NCBI RefSeq assembly: GCF_002205675.1 | Contig: NZ_NISK01000002.1 | Span: 310,001-374,000, forward strand | Direction of reading: 5' to 3' | DNA from: Sphingopyxis bauzanensis | GTDB lineage: Bacteria; Pseudomonadota; Alphaproteobacteria; Sphingomonadales; Sphingomonadaceae | DNA: 64,000 nt | Part shown: positions 52,327 through 62,041 of the stretch, in pieces | How positions within the stretch are numbered: position 1 is the first letter of the stretch | Layout of the letters: the number at the start of each line of letters is the position of its first letter | Notes under the pieces: model-generated | Seen by the model: only the letters and a program-made list of their open reading frames with translations | Databases searched by the model: none | What the model was told of the DNA's origin: nothing | Position numbers and translations under genes: made by a program

Positions 52327-52639
52327 TCAAAACCGGCCAATTGATCGTAGCCGCGCGGCGAAATCGGCCTTTTTGGCTGACGCGAGCCGGAAGCCGCATT
52401 TGAACGCGAGCTATCCCGAAGAATACCCTGAATACCAAGAGCGAGCCGCCGTAGAGGCAGCGGTGGCGGAGGGTTTGGCGAAGGGAGAATTACCCCTTTG
52501 AAAACAACGAACGGCTGCTTCGGCGGGTTGAAAGCGTGAGGGCAAGATAAAAGCTGTTTCTCCCCCAATGGGGTAAGTCGATGTCTGTACATCATAATTT
52601 GGGGAGTCCGGCGGCACCATGGGGAGACGCATGGTGCCA
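52327..52639. other. Gap with a short palindrome
   Basis: No gene is supported. A perfect 8-bp inverted repeat GGCACCAT/ATGGTGCC (52613-52620, 52631-52638) lies at the 3' side of the frameshifted gene and may be its terminator or an operator. A short plus-strand frame ending at 52501 has a plausible tail (YPEEYPEYQERAAVEAAVAE) but no defined start. Confidence 0.4.
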
Positions 52640-53009
52640 TTATAGTGCCGGTTGCGCCACCAAGCTGTTGAATAACTCGCCTATCAAGAAAGCCGCCGAG
52701 AGAGCCGGGTCGAAATATGGTTCAGCTGCAAACCCGCGCGGCGCAGCGTCGAGGATCACGATATAGGGGTAGACCGCCGCGTCCCAGAAGGCAGGCGCAT
52801 CAAGGGCCGAGAGACGCGGATCGGCCGGGAAAGCAGAGACCCCATCGCCGGGCCATGCCCTCCTGCGACGCCGGATCGGCATGGCGATCCGCCATCACGA
52901 TCTCATGGTCGCGGCAATAATCCGGGCTGCGGTGCAGAAACTCCTGGGCGTAGCCGGGAAAGTCGAGGCGCAGTGCCCGCTTGCCTTTTGCCATCTTCTG
53001 CACCGCCAT
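52640..53009 (-). pseudogene. Frameshifted DUF6499-type regulator
   Basis: On the minus strand one frame starts at the ATG at 53009 (MAVQKMAKGKRALRLDFPGY) and gives AQEFLHRSPDYCRDHEIVMA and GMARRWGL, then loses sense near 52840. A second frame continues at once with FPADPRLSALDAPAFWDAAV and YPYIVILDAAPRGFAAEPYF. Joined at RWGL/FPADP they give the usual continuous pattern of the DUF6499-type domain (RRNPDYR...RWGLRFPADP...APAFW). So the gene has one frameshift, and no DUF2285 domain follows. It would be inactive unless recoded. Confidence 0.65.
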
Positions 53010-53132
53010 AACCGCCTCCAAAGCGAGACCGAAGTGTTGGCGATATGCGGGCATGCGCCAATTCCCAGAAGCGGGGATGTCCCTGCCCAGAAATGGGTAT
53101 CCCGCCCGGCGGTGCCGGGCGGGACCGCGGGG

Positions 53133-53564
53133 TCAATCGCAGCGATGCGCACCCCAATATCGGTCCCAGCGCGCGGCAAGGCTGCTCCGGACCATGGCGC
53201 AGGAGATATCGCCCGAACGGGGCGACGTGCAGAAGGCGGCGGTACGGGTGCCGCCGGCCCCGCCGCGCGAGACGCAGCGCATGGCCGGACCGCGAACGAG
53301 GATATGGCCGGTCCGGTTCTGCCCGTGCGGCGTCCCGAGCAGGCCGACGAGATGATCGCGCGCCGCGACCGGGTCGGCGTCCGGACAGGGATGCCCTGGA
53401 CTGCAGCTGCCGTTCATTTCGCGCGCGGCCACGCCCGAGAGGCGTATATGCGGCCCTTCCGCGCACCATATCGGGCCATCGCCATCCCAGACCGCGACGG
53501 GGGTGCAGGTGAAGGCCTGGCCGGAAGGAACGACCGAGGCGAGCAGGAACAGGCTGAACATCAT
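53133..53564 (-). CDS. Thermonuclease-family (SNase-like) exported protein
   Basis: A 143-residue protein with a signal peptide (MMFSLFLLASVVPSGQA) and a staphylococcal-nuclease-like fold: VAVWDGDGPIWCAEGPHIRL then SGVAARE, the usual DGD...IRL.GI.A.E pattern. The C-terminal part has FCTSPRSGDISCAMVRS and several cysteines for disulphides. Proteins like this occur on T4SS islands of alphaproteobacteria and may process DNA or cell-envelope material during transfer. The ATG at 53564 begins the signal peptide; a TTG at 53600 is possible. It follows the frameshifted regulator's upstream side on the same strand. Confidence 0.75.
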   Translation of the reverse strand: MMFSLFLLASVVPSGQAFTCTPVAVWDGDGPIWCAEGPHIRLSGVAAREMNGSCSPGHPCPDADPVAARDHLVGLLGTPHGQNRTGHILVRGPAMRCVSRGGAGGTRTAAFCTSPRSGDISCAMVRSSLAARWDRYWGAHRCD

Positions 53565-53841
53565 TGCCCGGTCCGTAATGCGGACGACCGATCGATTCAA
53601 ATACCAAGGCGATCAAAAATCATCAAAGACCCAGCACGAAGCGCCCCTACAAAACGCGCTCTTGGCGAGAGTGCAGCCGGGCGGCGTGCGCGCGGGCCTG
53701 GGGCCCGCCGCCGTCCGGCAAGCTTACCGAGCCAATTGCGCTGCGCGGCCCAGGATAACGCGCGGTCCCTGGCGCCGCTTGCCGGCTCCAATCCACGCCC
53801 AATTCAACCGCGCTCGATTGCCCGCGGCGCGGGCGCCCGCT

Positions 53842-54066
53842 TCAGCCCTTGTGACGAATGACGTGCCGCGCCTCGCTGCACAGGCCGCACGGCCCCCTCG
53901 ACCGTTCAAAACCCCTGACGCCGGCAGCCGCGCCCGTCGCAACATTGGTCTGCGCAATGGAAGATAGGTCGAGCCGGTCGGTGATGCAGTCGTCGCAGAG
54001 AGCTGTGCCGTCCATACGCCGGATCAGCGCTTCGACTCGTTCTGCAATGGATGAGCTTCTAATCAT
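53842..54066 (-). CDS. Small cysteine-rich (zinc-ribbon-like) protein
   Basis: A 74-residue protein with two CxxC pairs spaced as a zinc ribbon: LCDDCITDRL (about 22) and GPCGLCSEARHVIRH (about 60). The N-terminal helix (SSSIAERVEALIRRMDG) is probably the recognition part of a DNA-binding domain. GGCGAAG precedes the ATG at 54066; the frame is open further upstream, but there it is Arg-rich and unlikely to be coding. No family name is recognised. It is at the edge of the island next to the CapA gene. Confidence 0.65.
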   Translation of the reverse strand: MIRSSSIAERVEALIRRMDGTALCDDCITDRLDLSSIAQTNVATGAAAGVRGFERSRGPCGLCSEARHVIRHKG

Positions 54067-54365
54067 AGCTTCGCCGTAGACAGGGATCGGGATTCGGGAA
54101 AGCCACCGATTTGCGAGCACAGGATTTGGCCGATTTCCGACCATCCGGGAGACTGAAAAATCCAGCCCGGTCAGCCCGGAGTGCCAACTTATCCGCTCGA
54201 GATGACCGCCGGCCTGGAACAAGTCGGCTGCGCCTTTGCGGGCTGGATGCAAATCCGCCCGGCGCGGCGATCGACGGCAAGCGGACGCCAAAGGGGCGCC
54301 ATTCGCATGGCAATGACAGGCAATCCGGTCGCGGAGTCATTCGACCTTGCCGCCGCGCAGCGGAC

Positions 54366-55526
54366 CTATTCGGGACGTAGCTCGGCAGAGCTGTGAAGAA
54401 CGGGTTTGCGGGCAATCGCAGCCGGCCTAAAGTTCACGGAATGACCAAGAACCGCGCTGAGCGCCGTGACGCGATCAATGATCGCCCGCGCTTGCCGGGC
54501 ATCGGCGACCGTAGGGGTCCCGCGGACCAGCGACCCGTCGTGGACCACGCCTTTTGCGTCAAGCTGGACGGGAATGATACGCGTTCGCGCAACCCGGCCC
54601 CTGTCGATCTCGATCTGTGCGATCAAAGATTGCCACGCCTCGGGTCCATAAGCGCCGTCGGGTTTCTTCGACTGAAAGATGAATGAGCTCAGCCCATGGA
54701 ACAGCGGTGCGCCGCGGTAATATTCGATGCCCTGCAATTCGGGGACACCGTGGGCGGCAAAGGTGACCGCTCCCGCATCGATCGCTCGGCGCGCCAGATC
54801 GCGCTGCCATTCGGGCGTGTCCGATTTCTTCGGCTCCCAATAATGGCTGTGCAGATAGGCGATGACGATCGCTCCCGACGATGCTGCCAGGCGGATGGCG
54901 GCGAGATAGCGTTCCACGTCAAAGCCATTGAGCGCGCCGTCGGCGCTGCGCCGCAATTCATTGACTCCCGGGCGGGTGGCCGTCGCGGCTGCGCCGTCAC
55001 GAATCGCGCCGGCAGCCGCGGCGACCAGCGCCACCGTCTTTCGCCCCTTCAAATATCCCGGCGCGCTGGCGGAGGCGAGGTCCGGCCCAGAACCGGCATA
55101 CGTCAGCCCGCGCCGTTCTACCGCGTCAATCGTCGACAATATGCCCCCCGCATCGAGATCCCACGCATGATTGTTCGATGTCGCGAGAAGGTTCACGCCG
55201 ATCGCCTGCAGGCAATCGATGACCTCGGGCGCACCGACGTGCAGCACTTCGCTGTCCGCGGGCCGGGTCGATTGTCCAGCGAGCGGCCCGGCGATCACCG
55301 TTTCCAGGTCGGTAAAGACGACATCGCTGTTCTGCAGCAGGCGCCGGAAATGGCCGAGAGCAGGCCAGCCGACCGCGCGAAGGTCGGCCTTGATGAGCGC
55401 CTGCCCGAGCAGGCTGATCCGCAGCGGCGCTGGCCGCGCCGCCACCGGCAGCGGAAAAAAGGCGACCGACACGCCCGCCGCGATCAGATGCCGACGCGTT
55501 GGCATGGACAATATTTCGGAACCCAT
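54366..55526 (-). CDS. CapA-family metallophosphatase-like protein
   Basis: A 386-residue exported protein of the CapA/PgsA family. The N-terminus resembles a twin-arginine signal (PTRRHLIAAGVSVAFFPLPV). Metal-binding motifs are VVFTDLETVIAG (about 80), LLATSNNHAWDLDAGGI (about 127) and AYLHSHYWE (about 232). Related proteins act in poly-gamma-glutamate capsule synthesis or hydrolyse phosphates in the periplasm; the substrate here is unknown. The ATG at 55526 has GGGAGGAGA just upstream. It diverges from the TonB receptor gene across 154 bases and may share its control region. Confidence 0.83.
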   Translation of the reverse strand: MGSEILSMPTRRHLIAAGVSVAFFPLPVAARPAPLRISLLGQALIKADLRAVGWPALGHFRRLLQNSDVVFTDLETVIAGPLAGQSTRPADSEVLHVGAPEVIDCLQAIGVNLLATSNNHAWDLDAGGILSTIDAVERRGLTYAGSGPDLASASAPGYLKGRKTVALVAAAAGAIRDGAAATATRPGVNELRRSADGALNGFDVERYLAAIRLAASSGAIVIAYLHSHYWEPKKSDTPEWQRDLARRAIDAGAVTFAAHGVPELQGIEYYRGAPLFHGLSSFIFQSKKPDGAYGPEAWQSLIAQIEIDRGRVARTRIIPVQLDAKGVVHDGSLVRGTPTVADARQARAIIDRVTALSAVLGHSVNFRPAAIARKPVLHSSAELRPE

Positions 55527-55680
55527 TGGTCTCCTCCCTGCCCTTCTCATACAAAGATTGCGCATTCACCGGCAACGTCATGCACTTTCGTTATGATAGC
55601 ATCACGGAGTGTCATAATATTTTTCACCGCGGCACTTCGCTCTAAGCGGGTCGGGACATCACAAATTGGGGGGATTATCC

Positions 55681-58584
55681 ATGACCAGTGCAATCGTTCA
55701 GAGCGACCGGCAACGTCGCCGGGCTAAATTTGCCGCCGCCGCGGCCAGCATCAGCCTGGCGGCGCTCGTGTGGCCGACGATGGCCCAGGCGCAGGACGCC
55801 GAAGATGTCGCTGCCGAAACCGAAGCGGACAGCGCGGGCGACATCATCGTCACCGGGTCGCGAATCAGCCGCAAGGACGCCGACTCGGTCGGGGTGCTGC
55901 TGACGATTACCTCGGAAGATATTGCCCGGTCGGGGACATCTTCGATTGGCGAGTTGCTCCAGAAAATTCCGTCGGCGGGGGTCAGCCTCAATTCCAACGG
56001 GACGCAAGGCACGTCGTACGGCGCCAGCTCGATCAACCTGCGCTATCTGGGCGGCGCCGAGGGCAGCGGCAACCGCGTGCTCGTGCTCGTCGACGGACAT
56101 CGCTGGGTCGACGGCGTCGGACAGCGCGGTTTCCGCGATTTCGTCGACCTGAACACGCTGCCGCAGGGCATGATCGACGGCATCGAAGTGTTGAAGGATG
56201 GCGCGTCGGCCATTTATGGCGCCGACGCGATCGCGGGCGTCGTCAACATCAAGACGGTCCAGCCCTTCGACGGGCTGCGCGGGTCGGTTCGCGCTGGCGT
56301 CACCAGCCGCGGCGACGGCGCCGAAGTTGGCGGCATGCTGACGGTCGGCAAGACATGGGACCGCGCGTCGGTCATCCTGTCGGGCAGCTATTTCAAATCG
56401 CGTCCGATCCGGACCGATGCGCGCGAGCTGACCACGCTGACACTCGTGCCGCAAACCGCAGTCGGCAACAATCCCAACGGCCTGTTCATTCTGCCCGGGC
56501 TCGCCAACAACGCCTATTTCGGCACGGCGGCGGGCTTTGCGAGCAGCGCCAACCCGATCGTGCTGAACAATGGCGCCGCGATCGGCGCCGGAAATCAGGC
56601 CGACAATGCGTTCCACGTCGGGGCGCTCCCGGGCGACGCCTACAACACCCAGGCGCAGGGGATTTACTCGACCGGCCCGTCGGAGCGTTACGGTGTCTAT
56701 GGCCGGTTCGACTATGAACTGACCGAAGATGCGACGATCAAGATCGAAGGCGTTTACAACCGGCGCAAGTCGAACCAGCTGTTCTCACCCGTGCTGCTCG
56801 ACGTCGGCGGCACCGCCGGAACGGTGCGCGGCTTTGCCATCCCCAACAATCAGGCGTTCAACCCGTTCGGCACCGCAAATGGCGTCCCCGCTGCCAATGC
56901 GATCGGCTTTGCCGCCAACAGCGCCTGGCGCATCCGCAAGGTGATGAGCGACGTCGGCAACCGCAACAACGCGCAAGATGTCGAAACCTTCCGCATATCG
57001 GTCGGCGTCGACGGTATCTTGCCGATCATGGGCGGCGAATGGCGCTGGGATGTCTTTGGTTCCTATTCGAAGAACAGCATCCACACGACCGCCGAAAATG
57101 GCATCAATTATGACAATCTGTTCCTTGGCCTGGGATCGCCCGCGACCTGCGCCGCCAATGCCGGTTGCGTACCGATCAACCTGTTCGCGCCGATGACCGC
57201 GCAGCAGGCCGATTATATTCGCTTCACCTCGCGCGAATATAACCGCACCGAATTGTACAATGCCGCGTTCAACATTACCGGCAACCTGTTCGACCTGCCG
57301 GCCGGTCCCGTGGCGCTCGCGGTGGGGTATGAATATCGCCAGAATCGCGGCTTTGACGCCCCCGATCCGATCGTCAACGCGCCGCCGATTTACCTGAACG
57401 CCGCGCTGTACACCAAAACGACGGGGCAGACGCGCACGTCAACGGTGGGCAGCTATGACCTCCACGAAGCCTATGGCGAACTCAATATCCCGATCTTCAA
57501 GGACCAGCCGTTCGCCCAAAGCCTCGATGTCAGCCTTGCGGCACGCTATTCCGACTACTCAACGGTCGGCAGCAAGACGACGCTGAAGGCGGGAATCGGT
57601 TACCGGCCGATTGAGGACATCTTGCTGCGCGGCACCTATTCGCAAGGCTTCCGCGCGCCGTCGATCCTCGAACTGTACCAGGGCGCGCGCCAGACGAGCT
57701 TTCAGGGTACCGACCCGTGCAATGGCGGGGCGACAGCAAACCCGAGCCTGCCCGGCTGCTCCGGCGTTCCGACCGGCTATAATCAGGCCAATTTCAATCT
57801 GAACGGACTGATCCCGGGGGTTATCAGTGGCAACACCGGCCTCAAGCCCGAAACCGCCGACACCTTCAGCGCCGGGATCGCAATCTCGCCGCGCGCGGTG
57901 CGCGGCCTGTCGCTGACCGTCGATTATTACAAGATTAAGATCAAGGACGCGATCGCATCGCAATCGCCGACGCAGATCATGCAGCTGTGTGCGCTGCGCG
58001 GCGGCGTGTTCTGCGACCTGATCATTCGCGACGCAGGGACGGGCGCGATCCTTCAGCTCCTTCAGGGCGCGCAAAACCTCAATGCGGTCGAGACGGACGG
58101 GGTTGATGCAACGCTGCGCTATGATTTCAACACCGGCATCGGCCGATTCACCACGATGGTTGACGCATCGTACCTCAATTCGTTCAAGACGACCGCGCCG
58201 AACCCCGCTGGCGGCGATCCCATCATCGACGAACGCGCGGGCAAGGGTGACCAGCCGCGTTCGACCTATCCGCGCTGGAAGGGGCAAGCATCGCTCGGCT
58301 GGATTGGCGACACCGTCGATATGACGCTTCGCGCCCGGTACATCGGGCCGACAACGGACCGGGTGAATGCCGTGAAGGACGACCGGACGCGGTCGATCAT
58401 CTACACGGACGCCGAAATTGGATTTAGCATCAATGACGATGCGGCGCGGTTCAACCTGGGTATCAACAATCTGTTCGACAAGCAGCCACCCGCTTCTTAC
58501 GCCAACGCGCCGATCAACTATGACATCTATACCTATGATGCGCGCGGCCGGTTCTTCTACGCCCGCTTCTCGGTGAAGATGTAA
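55681..58584 (+). CDS. TonB-dependent receptor
   Basis: Outer-membrane active transporter of 967 residues. Signal peptide (about 1-38, ending MAQAQ), then a TonB-box-like region (GDIIVTGSRISRKDADSVGV), a plug domain (about 60-175: SIGELLQKIPSAGVSLNSNG, GIEVLKDGASAIYGADAIAG) and a 22-strand barrel ending ARGRFFYARFSVKM with the terminal aromatic. The receptor belongs to the large sphingomonad peptide/oligosaccharide type. It starts an operon with an AbgT transporter, a hydrolase and a LysR regulator, so it probably imports the substrate cleaved by the hydrolase. The ATG at 55681 has GGGGGG upstream. Confidence 0.9.
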   Translation: MTSAIVQSDRQRRRAKFAAAAASISLAALVWPTMAQAQDAEDVAAETEADSAGDIIVTGSRISRKDADSVGVLLTITSEDIARSGTSSIGELLQKIPSAGVSLNSNGTQGTSYGASSINLRYLGGAEGSGNRVLVLVDGHRWVDGVGQRGFRDFVDLNTLPQGMIDGIEVLKDGASAIYGADAIAGVVNIKTVQPFDGLRGSVRAGVTSRGDGAEVGGMLTVGKTWDRASVILSGSYFKSRPIRTDARELTTLTLVPQTAVGNNPNGLFILPGLANNAYFGTAAGFASSANPIVLNNGAAIGAGNQADNAFHVGALPGDAYNTQAQGIYSTGPSERYGVYGRFDYELTEDATIKIEGVYNRRKSNQLFSPVLLDVGGTAGTVRGFAIPNNQAFNPFGTANGVPAANAIGFAANSAWRIRKVMSDVGNRNNAQDVETFRISVGVDGILPIMGGEWRWDVFGSYSKNSIHTTAENGINYDNLFLGLGSPATCAANAGCVPINLFAPMTAQQADYIRFTSREYNRTELYNAAFNITGNLFDLPAGPVALAVGYEYRQNRGFDAPDPIVNAPPIYLNAALYTKTTGQTRTSTVGSYDLHEAYGELNIPIFKDQPFAQSLDVSLAARYSDYSTVGSKTTLKAGIGYRPIEDILLRGTYSQGFRAPSILELYQGARQTSFQGTDPCNGGATANPSLPGCSGVPTGYNQANFNLNGLIPGVISGNTGLKPETADTFSAGIAISPRAVRGLSLTVDYYKIKIKDAIASQSPTQIMQLCALRGGVFCDLIIRDAGTGAILQLLQGAQNLNAVETDGVDATLRYDFNTGIGRFTTMVDASYLNSFKTTAPNPAGGDPIIDERAGKGDQPRSTYPRWKGQASLGWIGDTVDMTLRARYIGPTTDRVNAVKDDRTRSIIYTDAEIGFSINDDAARFNLGINNLFDKQPPASYANAPINYDIYTYDARGRFFYARFSVKM

Positions 58585-58591
58585 GCAAGGT

Positions 58592-58634
58592 TTCCGCGTA
58601 GCGCCGGTCTCTTGCAGAACGGCGCCACGCGGAA
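58592..58634 (+). promoter_or_regulatory. Strong hairpin between TonB receptor and AbgT genes
   Basis: Fifteen bases TTCCGCGTAGCGCCG (58592-58606) pair with CGGCGCCACGCGGAA (58620-58634) with one mismatch and a 13-base loop. There is no T-run, so it is more likely a partial terminator or an RNA-stability element lowering expression of the downstream genes than a full stop. Confidence 0.65.
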
Positions 58635-58670
58635 CGGGCATCGGTAGTTATTTTGCGGGGCGGCGGGGCA

Positions 58671-60209
58671 ATGCCAGCGGATAGAAAAACAGGCAAATGG
58701 CTCGACCGGGTTGAGCGCTGGGGCAACGCCCTGCCCGATCCAGTGTTCATTTTTCTGGGCCTTATCGTGCTGCTCGTCGCGGTGTCAGCTGTCGCAGCAG
58801 GCCTTGGCTGGGGCGCAGTCAATCCGATGACGGGCGACGTGCTGGTCGCCAAAAGCCTGTTGTCAGAGGAAAATGTCGCAAATCTGCTCACCGGCATGCC
58901 CGAAACCCTGGCGCATTTTCCGCCGCTCGGCCTGATCCTGGTGGTAATGCTCGGCGCCGCGGTTGCCGAACGGTCGGGGCTGTTCACCGCGCTGATGACG
59001 CGCGCGATGCGCGGTGTTTCGACGCGCTTCCTCAGCCCCGCCATCTTTGTGATCGGGCTCTTGTCGCATCAAGCCGCCGACGCCGCCTATGTCGTGCTGA
59101 TCCCGCTGTCGGCGATCGTCTTTGCCGCCGCGGGACGCCACCCGCTGGCCGGAATGGCGATCGCCTATGCCGGTATATCGGGCGCGTTTGCCGCCAATCT
59201 GGTTCCCGGTCAGTTCGACGTACTGATGCTGGGCATCACCAAGTCGGCGGCGGCGTTGCTGGTCCCTGACCACATGCTCAACCCGCTGGGCAATTGGTGG
59301 TTCACCGCCGCGCTGGGCATTCTACTGATCCCCGTGACATGGTATGTGAACGACCGGATCGTGGAACCCCGGCTCGGTTCTTGGACGGGCACGCCGCCCG
59401 AAGGCGACGGTCCCGCCGAAGCAACGGCCGAGGGCGAGGCAAAAGGACTGCGGCGCGCCGGGCTCGCGGCGCTGGTAATCATCGCGTTGTTCGCCGCGCT
59501 CACGCTGTGGCCCGGATACACGCCGCTGATCGACAATGCCGCCACGGGGCCGGCGCGATACGGCCCCTTCTATGCGTCGCTCGTCGCAGCGTTCATGCTG
59601 CTCTTCCTCGTCTGCGGCTGGACGTATGGCGCGGCGACCGGGTCGATAAAATCGCACCGCGACGTCGTGCGGATGATGACCGCCGGGCTGGCGACGATGA
59701 CACCCTTTCTGGTCATCGCCTTCTTCGCTGCGCATTTCATCGCGATGTTCGCCTGGTCGAACCTGGGGCCGGTGATGGCGATCAATGGCGCCGACTGGCT
59801 GCGCGCGCAGCAACTGGCGACGCCGGTGCTACTGATCCTGCTGCTGTTGATGTCGTCGATCTTTGATCTCGTCATCGGTTCGGCGTCAGCCAAGTGGAGC
59901 GCGATGGCGCCGATCGTCGTGCCGATGCTGATGCTGCTCGGTGTATCGCCCGAAATGACCACGGCCGCCTATCGCATGGGCGATTCCATCTTCAACATCG
60001 TGACCCCGGTTGCGGCAAATTTCGTCCTTGTCCTTGTCCTCGCGCAGCGGTGGCGCCAGGATTTCGGCGTCGGGTCGCTCATCGCGATGATGCTGCCCTT
60101 TTCGATCGCGATCGGGATCACCGGCCTGTCGCTGATTGCCGCCTGGACAAGTTTTGGCTGGCCAGTCGGCCCCGGGGCGCCCGCGACCTATGCGGTGGTC
60201 GCGCAATGA
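58671..60209 (+). CDS. AbgT-family transporter
   Basis: Inner-membrane secondary transporter of 512 residues with about 11-13 helices. It belongs to the AbgT family (p-aminobenzoyl-glutamate import in E. coli, drug or sulphonamide export in some others). Typical features are the opening LDRVERWGNALPDPVFIFLG, the MLGAAVAERSGL and LSHQAADAAYVVLIPLSA region, and SSIFDLVIGSASAKWSAMAP near the end. The start is the ATG at 58671; a TTG at 58653 is weaker. Its stop overlaps the next start as ATGA. Context suggests import of an aryl- or acyl-glutamate-like compound taken in by the TonB receptor. Confidence 0.88.
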   Translation: MPADRKTGKWLDRVERWGNALPDPVFIFLGLIVLLVAVSAVAAGLGWGAVNPMTGDVLVAKSLLSEENVANLLTGMPETLAHFPPLGLILVVMLGAAVAERSGLFTALMTRAMRGVSTRFLSPAIFVIGLLSHQAADAAYVVLIPLSAIVFAAAGRHPLAGMAIAYAGISGAFAANLVPGQFDVLMLGITKSAAALLVPDHMLNPLGNWWFTAALGILLIPVTWYVNDRIVEPRLGSWTGTPPEGDGPAEATAEGEAKGLRRAGLAALVIIALFAALTLWPGYTPLIDNAATGPARYGPFYASLVAAFMLLFLVCGWTYGAATGSIKSHRDVVRMMTAGLATMTPFLVIAFFAAHFIAMFAWSNLGPVMAINGADWLRAQQLATPVLLILLLLMSSIFDLVIGSASAKWSAMAPIVVPMLMLLGVSPEMTTAAYRMGDSIFNIVTPVAANFVLVLVLAQRWRQDFGVGSLIAMMLPFSIAIGITGLSLIAAWTSFGWPVGPGAPATYAVVAQ

Positions 60210-62041
60210 GCATGGCAGCGCCGCACGGCCCGATCCGCAATGCGATGGTGCCGATGCGCGATGGCATCCATCTGGCGACCGACATCTATCTGCCCGCCGG
60301 CGCATCGGATGTGCCGCTGCCGGTGCTGCTGGAGCGCACCCCTTATGACAAGGAAGGGACCAACCACGCCGATTTTTCGGTCGCCGCGACAGCGCCGCTT
60401 TCCAAGCCCGACATCGCGCGGATATTCGCATCCTATGGCTACGCCTTTGTCCTGCAGGATTGCCGCGGACGTTACGCATCCGAGGGCGGCTTTCGCAAAT
60501 ATCTGTCGGAAGCCGAGGATGGTGCCGACACGCTCGCCTGGATCCGCGCCCAACCCTGGTGCGATGGCCGGATCGGTACGCTGGGACTGTCCTATGGCGC
60601 CCATGTCCAGGCGGCGTTGGCTTCACTCAACCCGCTAGGTCTGGCAGCGATGTTTCTCGATTCCGGTGGTTTTTCGAGCGCCTATCACAGCGGCATCCGC
60701 CAGGGCGGCGCCTATGAACTGAAACAGCTGACCTGGGCGCAAAAACATGCGCTGCTGGCGCGCGAGACGGCAAGCGATCCAGCTCGGCGAGCGGCGCTGG
60801 AAGAGCAGGACATCCGCGACTGGATCGGGGTCGATCGCTGGGCACCGGGTCGTTCGCCGATCAGCGCCGCGCCGGAATATGAAGCCTTCATCCTCGAACA
60901 GTGGGGCGAGGATCGCTTCACCGACTTCTGGAAACAGCGCGGGATCTACGCGCGCGGCTGGTACGACGAATTCGCCGATGTGCCGATGGTGCATATGTCG
61001 AGCTGGTACGATCCCTATGCATTGACCGCCATCGATAATTTCACCGGTCTGGTCGGCCGCAAACGGGGGCCGGTCAAACTGATCATGGGGCCATGGACGC
61101 ACGGCAAACGTTCGCTGACCTTTGCGGGCGATGCCGATTTCGGCCCCGCCTCAACGCTCGATTTTCAGTTCGGCGACTACACCGCGCTGCGCCGCGCGTG
61201 GTTCGACCATCATCTGAGGCACGCCGATGTCGCCGACCCGCTGCCCGATGCCGTCTATCTCTTCACCATGGGCGGCGGGTCGGGTCGTCGTCTGCCCAGC
61301 GGCCGGCTCGACCATGGCGGGCGCTGGCATAGCGCTTCAGCCTGGCCGCTGCCCGATGTCACGATGCAGCCGCTCTATTTGCGCGGCGATGGCCGTCTGG
61401 GCGAGCAATCCAAGGCGGCGGCATATGCCCGCTTCACTCACGATCCTCACAATCCCGTCCCGACCATCGGCGGCGCGATTGCATCGGGGGCGCCAGTGAT
61501 GGAGGCGGGCGGTTTCGATCAGCGTGAGAGTCCCGATTTCTTCGGGTCCAAGCCCCCCTATCGCCCGCTGGCCGAGCGTCCCGACGTGTTGATATTCGAC
61601 TCCGACCCGTTCGACGCCGATGTCGAATTGACCGGGCAGGTCGTCGCCGAATTGTTCGTCAGCTCCAGCGCGGTCGATACCGACTTCACGATCAAGGTCG
61701 TCGACCTTTATCCGCCGAACAAAGATTATCCCGAGGGCTATGCGCTCAACATCGCGCACGGTATATTGCGGATGCGGTTCCGAAATTCGTTCGAGGTGCC
61801 CGAGGCGATGGAAGCGGGAAAAGTCTATGCGGTGCAGATCGCGTCCTTTCCGATGAGCAATTTGTTCAGCAAGGGCCACCGGATCCGCATCGAGATCGCG
61901 AGCAGCAATTTCCCGCATTTCGACATCAACCCCAACAGCGACTGGCGTCTCTTCGATCAACCGCCGCGGTCGGCCGAAAATAATGTGCATTTCGGCGCCG
62001 GGCAGGCATCGCGCATTTTGCTGCCCGTCGTGGCGCCTTGA
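60206..62041 (+). CDS. CocE/NonD-family hydrolase
   Basis: Alpha/beta hydrolase of the X-Pro dipeptidyl-peptidase/cocaine esterase type, 611 residues. The nucleophile motif is LGLSYGAHVQ (Ser about residue 133) and PWTHGKR gives the His (about 295). The N-terminal hydrolase domain (MRDGIHLATDIYLPAGASDV) is followed by the C-terminal jelly-roll domain (ADVELTGQVVAELFVSSSAV, GHRIRIEIASSNFPHFDINP). No signal peptide, so it acts in the cytoplasm. It would hydrolyse an ester or amide imported by the AbgT transporter. The long frame upstream of this ATG is AbgT sequence in another phase. Confidence 0.88.
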   Translation: MSMAAPHGPIRNAMVPMRDGIHLATDIYLPAGASDVPLPVLLERTPYDKEGTNHADFSVAATAPLSKPDIARIFASYGYAFVLQDCRGRYASEGGFRKYLSEAEDGADTLAWIRAQPWCDGRIGTLGLSYGAHVQAALASLNPLGLAAMFLDSGGFSSAYHSGIRQGGAYELKQLTWAQKHALLARETASDPARRAALEEQDIRDWIGVDRWAPGRSPISAAPEYEAFILEQWGEDRFTDFWKQRGIYARGWYDEFADVPMVHMSSWYDPYALTAIDNFTGLVGRKRGPVKLIMGPWTHGKRSLTFAGDADFGPASTLDFQFGDYTALRRAWFDHHLRHADVADPLPDAVYLFTMGGGSGRRLPSGRLDHGGRWHSASAWPLPDVTMQPLYLRGDGRLGEQSKAAAYARFTHDPHNPVPTIGGAIASGAPVMEAGGFDQRESPDFFGSKPPYRPLAERPDVLIFDSDPFDADVELTGQVVAELFVSSSAVDTDFTIKVVDLYPPNKDYPEGYALNIAHGILRMRFRNSFEVPEAMEAGKVYAVQIASFPMSNLFSKGHRIRIEIASSNFPHFDINPNSDWRLFDQPPRSAENNVHFGAGQASRILLPVVAP

